A DNA stretch of 5,226 bases from Hungatella sp. UBA5982. Lineage in GTDB: Bacteria; Bacillota; Clostridia; Lachnospirales; Lachnospiraceae. Positions 1 through 3,906 of the stretch are shown piece after piece. A program made the translations under genes and the position numbers. The DNA lies in NCBI GenBank assembly GCA_002429965.1, contig DJBG01000202.1, positions 433-5,658 of the forward strand, read 5' to 3'. The stretch's first letter is position 1; each line of letters opens with the position of its first letter. The notes beneath the pieces were generated by a model. That model did not search any database and was not told the DNA's origin. It saw only the letters and a program-made list of their open reading frames with translations.

Positions 1-313
1 TCCTGGTTTTGTTCATGACTCAGGGAAAAGGAAACAACTTATGTGGAATTATATTGATGCTCGTGATATCGCTGTTGCCTGCCGCCTTGCTATCGAAAAA
101 GAAGGACTTGGTTCTATTGTAATGAATCTCGCAGCTGACGACAACTGTATGGACATCAAAAGCTATGATCTTATGAAAGCTGAATATCCAAATGTGACAG
201 ACATTCGTACTCCAATTGATGAGTATCAGACCTTGTACTCCAATAAAAAGGCAAAAGAAATTTTGGGATGGAAGCCTGAACATTTTTGGAGAGACAATGT
301 ATCGCTGGAATAA
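1..313 (+). CDS. NAD(P)-dependent epimerase/dehydratase (extended SDR), C-terminal part only
   Basis: The frame is open from base 2 to a TAA stop at 311-313 and runs off the left edge, so the ATG at 41 is internal and not the true start. About 103 C-terminal residues are visible. They contain YIDARDIA, typical of the conserved block of extended short-chain dehydrogenases that follows the catalytic domain, and end with KAKEILGWKPEHFWRD, which matches the usual LG(W/Y)xPxHxWRD ending of NAD-dependent sugar-nucleotide epimerase/dehydratase-like oxidoreductases. The Rossmann NAD-binding motif and the catalytic YxxxK lie outside the window, so substrate and activity cannot be judged. Family members are cytosolic enzymes acting on sugars or sugar nucleotides. 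It is the only intact-looking + strand gene here and converges on the flavodoxin gene. Family is fairly sure; substrate unknown. Confidence 0.85.
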   Translation, partial: PGFVHDSGKRKQLMWNYIDARDIAVACRLAIEKEGLGSIVMNLAADDNCMDIKSYDLMKAEYPNVTDIRTPIDEYQTLYSNKKAKEILGWKPEHFWRDNVSLE

Positions 314-330
314 TCCTCAATGATCTCTAT

Positions 331-380
331 TAAAGCCTGCAAATGCTGAGATTTTCTTATTCTCAGTTTTGCAGGCTTTA
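331..380. terminator. Hairpin between convergent genes, probable terminator
   Basis: TAAAGCCTGCAAA (331-343) pairs perfectly with TTTGCAGGCTTTA (368-380). An inner CTGAG/CTCAG stem (346-350 with 362-366) encloses an 11-base loop. It begins 17 bases after the dehydrogenase stop codon and lies between two convergent genes. Neither side has a long T-run, so as an intrinsic terminator it is not ideal; the A/T-rich stem base (AAA/TTT) may serve in both directions. Nothing else was recognised in 381-452. Confidence 0.65.
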
Positions 381-452
381 TAGGGCTAATAAAGCGGCCT
401 GAACCTTTTGTTAAACACCTCTTAGTTCCTTCGCTGCTCCGATGTATTTATT

Positions 453-1124
453 TTACCGTTCGTTCAGTATATCGGCAATCATCTTTTTACCGGCGTCATA
501 AGCAGCCTGACAATCGAGTGGGAATTGGGTGCGGTGGTATTCCGCTTTTTGCGGCTCATCCCAAAAGCTTGCGCGGTATCGGCTATAATCCTTGTACTGA
601 TAGGTGTTATAAGCGCAAATCCTCACCGGCTTTACGCCGAATACATTTTGCAGATACTGTTCGGCCGTGCCCAAAATGAAATCGTAGTTCGACTTTTGCA
701 TAATTTCCTCCGTCACATTCATTGTATATATCATAGCGGTGCGGAGCTTTTGGGGCGCGTTATTGCCCTGCCGGTTTTTGTCAAAGCTCAAGTATTGGTA
801 AACCAGTCTTTCTATGAATGCCCGCAGCTCCGCCGTCAGGTCGCGCATATAAACAGGGCAGCCAAAAACCACGCCGTCCGAACGCGGAACCTCGCGCAGC
901 AGGGTATAGATGTCATCCCGCACCTGACATTGCCCGTATGTTTTGTTGTTGTCGCTTTGACAGGCGTAACAACTGATGCAGCCTTTATAATTCAAGTCGT
1001 AGAGATACACCATTTCCGTCTCGACCTGTATACCCGCAGAAGCTGCGCCCTCCAGGAATTTTTTCAGCATGGTATCTGTATTCCAGCCTTTGCGGGGGCC
1101 TCCGTTTATTGCATAGATTTTCAT
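453..1124 (-). CDS. Flavodoxin-family (NADPH-dependent FMN reductase-like) protein with a four-cysteine cluster
   Basis: Predicted 223-residue cytosolic protein of the flavodoxin/FMN-reductase fold, likely binding FMN and acting as an oxidoreductase or electron carrier; the substrate is unknown. Counting from the ATG, the N-terminus is a beta strand running into a phosphate-binding loop, INGGPRKGWNTDTM (residues 6-19). The next segment, KGCISCYACQ then GQC, has cysteines at 49, 52, 55 and 66. GCPVYMRDLTAELRAFIERL (88-107) is the second FMN-contact block (usually GSPVYF..). The cysteine spacing C-x2-C-x2-C-x10-C resembles the cluster motif of iron-sulfur flavoproteins, but the last gap is longer, so a bound [4Fe-4S] cluster is only a possibility. 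An in-frame GTG at 1131-1133 would add three residues, but it sits inside the Shine-Dalgarno sequence, so ATG at 1122-1124 is chosen. The gene stands alone, 150 bases downstream of the papain-fold gene. Confidence 0.88.
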   Translation of the reverse strand: MKIYAINGGPRKGWNTDTMLKKFLEGAASAGIQVETEMVYLYDLNYKGCISCYACQSDNNKTYGQCQVRDDIYTLLREVPRSDGVVFGCPVYMRDLTAELRAFIERLVYQYLSFDKNRQGNNAPQKLRTAMIYTMNVTEEIMQKSNYDFILGTAEQYLQNVFGVKPVRICAYNTYQYKDYSRYRASFWDEPQKAEYHRTQFPLDCQAAYDAGKKMIADILNER

Positions 1125-1132
1125 CGGCTTCA

Positions 1133-1138
1133 CTCCTT
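1133..1138 (-). promoter_or_regulatory. Shine-Dalgarno of the flavodoxin gene; decides the start
   Basis: On the minus strand AAGGAG is followed by 8 bases and then ATG (1124-1122). The alternative GTG start (1133-1131) uses the last G of this AAGGAG, so it cannot be the start codon served by this site. The protein therefore begins MKIYAINGG. Confidence 0.8.
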
Positions 1139-1236
1139 ATATCCATCTGCTTCACTTCACCGTTCCCGGTATCCAAGGGATTTCCCAACACTACTTCCAA
1201 TGTTTTCATTTTATCACATATAATCCAATTGTTACT

Positions 1237-1266
1237 TAAAAGTTTAGTTAGATTATTTAACTTTTA
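1237..1266. promoter_or_regulatory. Inverted repeat upstream of the flavodoxin gene, possible operator
   Basis: TAAAAGTT (1237-1244) and its exact reverse complement AACTTTTA (1259-1266) flank a 14-base spacer, giving a centre-to-centre distance of 22 bases, about two helical turns. The site lies in the AT-rich gap between the papain-fold and flavodoxin genes, 113 bases upstream of the flavodoxin ATG. Position and spacing suit a dimeric repressor site, as is common for redox-responsive regulators of flavodoxin-family genes. No convincing -35/-10 pair was found beside it. In such an AT-rich stretch chance remains possible. Confidence 0.3.
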
Positions 1267-1274
1267 TCTGCGAT

Positions 1275-1904
1275 TCATCTGATGTATTGAATCCACCGGA
1301 TAACGCCCGGGCCTCGATTGGTTAAAAAGCCGCCTCTGAAAATCTGGTTTACCGTATATCGATCCTTATATCCATCCCATGGGTCATATAGTTCTATCTG
1401 GAATCCGGAAGTCGGACACAAAACAACGGAATGGAATATGCCGTTCTGCATTCTGTAATTGCCGATAAAATAATTACCGTACTCCATAGCCTCCCGAATC
1501 TGATTGGCCGAGGTAATCAACATATCCTGGACGGCCCGGTTATACCCGCTGCTAACAATTTCGGGAATTGCACTGTCGGGATCGCCGGTAATGACGCAGC
1601 GCAGCGCCCTGGCTTTGCCTTCGTCACCTTCCGGCAAATTGCCCTCTGGATTTTTGTTTATATCTTTTGCGTGTTCAACGATTACCAGCTGCGCTGCGTC
1701 AACCGTCAGCCATCCGTCTGATTCTCCGCAAGCTTGCGGCCGAAGGCCGGTCTGATCTGCTCTTATCACACTATGGCTTATAGGCGCAGCAAGACAAACT
1801 GGAAGATGGTTCCGATGGCAATACTGGAGGCCAACTATTTTTGCCGCAGTCGCCCAACTCCAATTCACGTGATTCTGGATATAAGGCATTGCTTCTTTAT
1901 TCAT
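1275..1904 (-). CDS. Papain-fold, peptidase C39-like protein with Ser in place of the catalytic Cys
   Basis: Predicted 209-residue protein with the landmarks of a papain-like (C39/C70-like) peptidase. Near the N-terminus, QNHVNWSWATAAKIVG (residues 10-25) matches the family block Q-x5-C-W-A. Gln10 sits six residues before position 16, the same spacing as the oxyanion Gln and nucleophile of papain, but residue 16 is Ser (codon AGT, 1857-1859), one base from the Cys codon TGT. The candidate catalytic His is His158 in NGIFHSVVL, and the candidate Asp is Asp174 in ELYDPWDG, the usual C39-type DPW.G block. No signal peptide or membrane segment is seen, so it is probably cytosolic. The start is uncertain: ATG at 1904 has no clear Shine-Dalgarno, and an in-frame stop lies 12 codons further up (1941-1943). 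It could be a pseudo-peptidase, an enzyme using Ser, or a recently inactivated gene. Fold assignment is fairly sure; activity and substrate are unknown. Confidence 0.72.
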   Translation of the reverse strand: MNKEAMPYIQNHVNWSWATAAKIVGLQYCHRNHLPVCLAAPISHSVIRADQTGLRPQACGESDGWLTVDAAQLVIVEHAKDINKNPEGNLPEGDEGKARALRCVITGDPDSAIPEIVSSGYNRAVQDMLITSANQIREAMEYGNYFIGNYRMQNGIFHSVVLCPTSGFQIELYDPWDGYKDRYTVNQIFRGGFLTNRGPGVIRWIQYIR

Positions 1905-1933
1905 TATGTATGCTATTTTCTTTAATTCAGAAG

Positions 1934-1959
1934 TTAACAGTTACGTGTACCGTAGTTAA
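1934..1959. repeat. Bulged inverted repeat upstream of the papain-fold gene
   Basis: TTAAC (1934-1938) pairs with GTTAA (1955-1959), and TACG (1942-1945) pairs with CGTA (1951-1954), with a three-base bulge on one side and a 5-base loop. It lies 30 bases upstream of the ATG at 1904, where a promoter or operator would be expected. The function is not known; this is a small AT-rich palindrome and may be chance. Confidence 0.25.
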
Positions 1960-2021
1960 TTTACGCTCTGGTGCTGAGGAAATGTAAAGAGAGCAACCCA
2001 CCTTGTTTGACCTCAGTCGGA

Positions 2022-2039
2022 TTTGGGGGTCCCCCTAAA
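2022..2039. repeat. GGGGG/CCCCC palindrome downstream of the regulator gene
   Basis: Five G (2025-2029), one T, then five C (2031-2035), flanked by TTT on the left and TAAA on the right, form a compact palindrome 15 bases beyond the regulator's stop codon. It could fold as a short hairpin ending the regulator mRNA, but no T-run follows on the minus strand. Similar palindromes occur at the ends of small repeated elements; this one cannot be matched to any from memory. Confidence 0.35.
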
Positions 2040-2053
2040 ACAGTCAGATATAT

Positions 2054-2605
2054 CTATGTATCATTCAATTCCCGGACACATTCCAAAGCTGTCAAGAAAA
2101 AGGACTTCAATCTGATGTCATGTCGATTTTGCAGACAAGCAAGATTGAAAAAAACACTTGCAGGCGTCCCCTTGTTATTCCGGTTGTTAAACACTCTGCG
2201 CAAGATTCTGCGCACCCGGCCTTCAACACTTACAACCGGTATTCCAAGCCTTAAGGACAGTTCCGGAAAAAATCTCTCACATATCTCATCCAAGGTTTCA
2301 GGATATTCATAGGAGAACTTAATGGCTTCAGCCAATTCGTATCTTCCTGCAACCTTCTCCGTAACTCCAAGGTAATCTAAAAATTCTGAGATTGTGCCGG
2401 TTGGAAATACATCAGCTTCGCATGATTTATAGATTAAATTTCTGCTGTGTTCGTTCATTTTACGCAGTACGGAGGAATATTTCCTTTTAGCCTGTTCTTC
2501 CGTAATTCCATATTTGCCTGCTATCGCATAAAACGAATACCCACATTTTCGCCAAAGGACGATTTCTTTTTCCACCTCGTTGATGAATGCAGACTGGTTT
2601 TCCAC
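2054..2605 (-). CDS. Transcriptional regulator with a Spo0A-type C-terminal DNA-binding domain and no receiver domain
   Basis: Predicted 183-residue DNA-binding protein. Residues 72 to about 145 resemble the effector domain of Spo0A, the master regulator of sporulation: ISEFLDYLGV matches the first helix block, RYELAEAIKF matches (Y/L)LREAI, and SVEGRVRRILRRVFNN (126-141) corresponds to the Spo0A recognition helix SRVERAIRHAIEVAW, keeping Val-Glu and a basic face. The phospho-acceptor receiver domain of true Spo0A is absent. Instead residues 10-50 form a second helical unit, with EIVLWRKCGYSFYAIAGKYG and ITEEQAKRKYSSVLRKM, which reads like a sigma-factor region 4-type helix-turn-helix. The start is GTG (2603-2605), chosen for its near-perfect Shine-Dalgarno. 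Upstream lie direct repeats, a possible promoter and a leader hairpin. It may be a local or sporulation-linked regulator; it is not spo0A itself. The tail after 145 matches Spo0A only weakly. Confidence 0.78.
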   Translation of the reverse strand: MENQSAFINEVEKEIVLWRKCGYSFYAIAGKYGITEEQAKRKYSSVLRKMNEHSRNLIYKSCEADVFPTGTISEFLDYLGVTEKVAGRYELAEAIKFSYEYPETLDEICERFFPELSLRLGIPVVSVEGRVRRILRRVFNNRNNKGTPASVFFNLACLQNRHDIRLKSFFLTALECVRELNDT

Positions 2606-2611
2606 TACAAT

Positions 2612-2619
2612 ACCTCCTT
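2612..2619 (-). promoter_or_regulatory. Near-perfect Shine-Dalgarno of the regulator gene
   Basis: The minus strand reads AAGGAGGT, then 6 bases, then GTG at 2605-2603. The match to the 16S rRNA 3' end is essentially complete, which settles the GTG start and predicts strong translation once the mRNA is made and accessible. Confidence 0.85.
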
Positions 2620-2647
2620 CCTGCTGCCAGAAAAATTGTACGTGAAC

Positions 2648-2675
2648 CGGACCGCTTATGCCTGTTGGCAGTCCG
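2648..2675 (-). promoter_or_regulatory. Leader hairpin in the 5' UTR of the regulator
   Basis: CGGAC (2648-2652) pairs with GTCCG (2671-2675), and TGCC (2659-2662) pairs with GGCA (2667-2670) around a 4-base loop, with a 6-base bulge (2653-2658) on one side. That is nine mostly G-C pairs in a region otherwise rich in A/T, between the putative -10 and the Shine-Dalgarno. It could be an mRNA structure affecting stability or translation. No known riboswitch class is recognised. Confidence 0.4.
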
Positions 2676-2695
2676 CAGACACTACTTATGACAAC

Positions 2696-2726
2696 AGTAT
2701 ACCGGAGCTGTGGTCAAGTAATTCAA
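2696..2726 (-). promoter_or_regulatory. Possible sigma-A promoter of the regulator
   Basis: On the minus strand a -35-like TTGAAT (2726-2721) is followed after 19 bases by a -10-like TATACT (2701-2696). The spacing is longer than the usual 17, which would make the promoter weak and dependent on an activator. The direct repeats begin only three bases upstream of the -35, a normal activator position. Tentative, judged by eye only. Confidence 0.35.
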
Positions 2727-2729
2727 GAA

Positions 2730-2781
2730 TGTTCCAAACTGCATTTTTTGTGTTCCAAATACTGGAAATTACTGTTGAAAC
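2730..2781. repeat. Phased direct repeats upstream of the regulator promoter, candidate activator sites
   Basis: TGTTCCAAA occurs twice without mismatch at 2730-2738 and 2751-2759, a period of 21 bases. A degenerate third copy, TGTTGAAAC, is at 2773-2781, 22 bases further on. The spacing of two helical turns puts the copies on the same face of the DNA. The layout (9-base repeats with a 12-base spacer next to a -35) is like that of LytTR-type response-regulator sites, although the bases do not match that consensus well. A protein binding in tandem here could control the regulator, including the regulator itself. Confidence 0.55.
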
Positions 2782-2797
2782 ACTGAGGTTTATGTCG

Positions 2798-2852
2798 AAA
2801 AAAAACGAGAATCCTCCTCGGACGCAGTCGTGTTTTCTGCCTCCGGGAGGAT
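2798..2852 (-). terminator. Intrinsic terminator of the 171-residue gene
   Basis: The right arm CCGGGAGGAT (2843-2852) pairs with ATCCTCC-T-CGG (2811-2821), with one bulged base, and an inner GCAG/CTGC pair (2824-2827 with 2837-2840) extends the stem. On the minus strand the stem is followed within five bases by eight T (2805-2798). It starts 89 bases past the stop of the 171-residue gene. A run of five T at 2859-2863 on the other side might allow some + strand termination. This separates that gene's transcript from the regulator's. Confidence 0.75.
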
Positions 2853-2940
2853 CCTGCCTTTTTGATTCAAATTCTTCTACAGGCGAGATGTGCCGGTATT
2901 TCTTTCTTACCATTACCAATTACAAGCTTACATATCTTCA

Positions 2941-3456
2941 TTATTCCATATTTTCAGTTCTTATGACGACCTCATTCAACATTCGCATCAGTTCTAAAGC
3001 GCTTCGAAAATTCACATATTGTTTCTTCGTCAGCTTTCCAATCACTCTTCCCTGTATGCTGGCGTTCTGGCGATGCTCTATTTTAACTATCAGTGTTTCT
3101 TTTGCCGTAATTGCACGGGAACTTAGAGCCATACTATCCTGCAACTGAACTTTTGCTTTTACCGGTATATTGTTTTTTCTCTTGGTTCTGTATGCATATT
3201 CTTCTGACATTTTTTTATTAAGAAACCTTGGGTCAGCGGATGGCTGAGGAGTCCCAACCCAGTCACATATCTCATCCAATTTAAGAATCAACTCTCCTAC
3301 GTTGGAGAAGCTGACAGGTCCATCTATGTAGCAGTTAAGAATTTCACCATATAAATTTTCACCATTTCTCCCATTAAAACAAATAAGCATCGTACTGACG
3401 CGGTCTGCATCAATTATGTTTTGACAGACGTTTTGCACCTCTTCGCTTTTTATCAT
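2941..3456 (-). CDS. Unknown two-module protein, 171 residues
   Basis: No characterised family is recognised. The start ATG at 3454-3456 is preceded by AGAGGAT at a 9-base distance, a fair ribosome binding site. Two modules are apparent. The N-terminal one (about 33-72) reads GENLYGEILNCYIDGPVSF and then a helix ELILKLDEICDWVGTPQ. The C-terminal one (about 119-165) reads ETLIVKIEHRQNASIQG, a short turn, and FRSALELMRMLNEVV, suggesting strands followed by an amphipathic helix. A basic, lysine/arginine-rich linker (about 81-104) joins them. From memory, the pattern HRQNAS.QG...FRSALEL resembles that of small uncharacterised clostridial proteins; this is unverified. There is no signal peptide, membrane span or catalytic motif, so it is probably cytosolic and may bind a protein or nucleic acid. 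It lies upstream of the Spo0A-C regulator but is separated from it by a terminator. Confidence 0.75.
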   Translation of the reverse strand: MIKSEEVQNVCQNIIDADRVSTMLICFNGRNGENLYGEILNCYIDGPVSFSNVGELILKLDEICDWVGTPQPSADPRFLNKKMSEEYAYRTKRKNNIPVKAKVQLQDSMALSSRAITAKETLIVKIEHRQNASIQGRVIGKLTKKQYVNFRSALELMRMLNEVVIRTENME

Positions 3457-3646
3457 ACGTTTCTTATCCTCTTTTCTATTCCGTACCGTTATTATCTCCT
3501 AGGCTGTGGATTTTCCTGCGCCCATTTCGACTTTTACAAATTTATATTAAACTAATTAATGAGCTTTTTGTTTTACTCTGTACTGAATTTGCATTTTATT
3601 GTTCTTAATTTTTTCCACGCATATAAAAACAAGGCCCTATATGTAG

Positions 3647-3751
3647 TTTTCACGGCTTATCAAACATGGTGTGGAAGGCGGGATCGATCCTGACGAGGGT
3701 AAGGATCTGTATGCCGGGGATGCCGGTATACAGGAGAAAAACGAGAAATAA
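3647..3751 (+). pseudogene. Possible 3'-end remnant of a lost + strand gene
   Basis: Between an in-frame TAG at 3644-3646 and a TAA at 3749-3751 the + strand reads 34 codons with no usable start or ribosome binding site. The product is hydrophilic and acidic (IKHGVEGGIDPDEGKDLYAG, then DAGIQEKNEK), like the tail of a protein. Base composition changes sharply from the A/T-rich DNA on its left, and a terminator-like hairpin begins 16 bases after the stop, as it would behind a real gene. The parent family is not recognised. This could be a chance open stretch. Confidence 0.35.
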
Positions 3752-3767
3752 TATCTACAGGTATGAC

Positions 3768-3796
3768 AAAGACCGCAGCTTGAAACTGCGGTCTTT
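3768..3796. terminator. Strong hairpin, probable bidirectional terminator
   Basis: AAAGACCGCAG (3768-3778) and CTGCGGTCTTT (3786-3796) form a perfect 11-base-pair stem with a 7-base loop. It lies 16 bases after the stop of the + strand remnant and 108 bases beyond the stop of the minus-strand surface-protein gene, so it could serve both. Only three T occur at each stem base, without a long T-run. Confidence 0.65.
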
Positions 3797-3888
3797 ACTA
3801 AGTTGCTTGATTTCATTGGTTCTATTCATTTAACAAAACGGGTATCTACAATTCCTTGGTGGAATAATCCCGGACTTCATCAGGCTTA

Positions 3889-3906
3889 TATCTACGACCG
3901 CAGCTT
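3889..3906. repeat. Second copy of a terminator arm with its flank
   Basis: TATCTAC followed directly by GACCGCAGCTT at 3889-3906 repeats TATCTAC (3752-3758) and GACCGCAGCTT (3771-3781) near the hairpin, but without the 12 bases between them in the first copy. The second copy reaches into the stop codon of the surface-protein gene. A third TATCTAC is at 3843-3849. This suggests a small duplication with deletion, or alternative pairing with the hairpin. Confidence 0.4.

Larger units (their letters stand above)
2606..2940. other. 335-base intergenic region: terminator, repeats, promoter and leader
   Basis: No gene is supported here. Read along the minus strand it contains the terminator of the 171-residue gene, three phased direct repeats, a possible promoter, a hairpin leader and the Shine-Dalgarno of the regulator, each listed separately. 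A minus-strand frame over 2686-2919 is open, but it runs through the terminator stem and has no ribosome binding site. Confidence 0.7.
3457..3904. other. 448-base intergenic region with a gene remnant and hairpin
   Basis: The part nearest the 171-residue gene (3457-3650) is strongly A/T-rich and presumably holds that gene's minus-strand promoter, but no convincing -35/-10 pair could be picked. The middle (about 3653-3748) is clearly richer in G/C and reads as the 3' end of a + strand gene. A strong hairpin follows at 3768-3796. The rest, to 3904, contains short repeats but no gene. Confidence 0.6.

Noticed and set aside
985..1209. Minus-strand frame starting MKTLEVVLG upstream of and overlapping the flavodoxin gene
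   Set aside because: The ATG at 1209 has no Shine-Dalgarno, and most of the frame overlaps the well-supported flavodoxin gene in another frame. The first 24 codons could be a leader peptide but nothing supports this.
525..1223. Long + strand frame opposite the flavodoxin gene
   Set aside because: Antisense shadow. The minus strand gives clear flavodoxin motifs, while the + product is low-quality sequence without a family pattern.
1219..1224. Perfect TATAAT on the + strand
   Set aside because: No acceptable -35 is found at 16-18 bases and no + strand gene follows.
2686..2919. Minus-strand 77-codon frame in the intergenic region
   Set aside because: It starts at TTG without a ribosome binding site and reads straight through the terminator stem and T-run and the direct repeats.
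2447..3148. Long + strand frame across the regulator and the 171-residue gene
   Set aside because: Spans two minus-strand genes, a terminator and regulatory repeats; no ribosome binding site and no recognisable domain.
3499..3525. Minus-strand MGAGKSTA followed by a stop, resembling a Walker A motif
   Set aside because: Only eight codons in an A/T-rich spacer, with no upstream coding frame and no further ATPase motifs; chance is most likely.
3709..3730. ATGCCGG direct repeat and hairpin potential around 3709-3730
   Set aside because: Lies within the coding remnant, where codon usage for Gly/Ala/Asp explains it, and no T-run follows.
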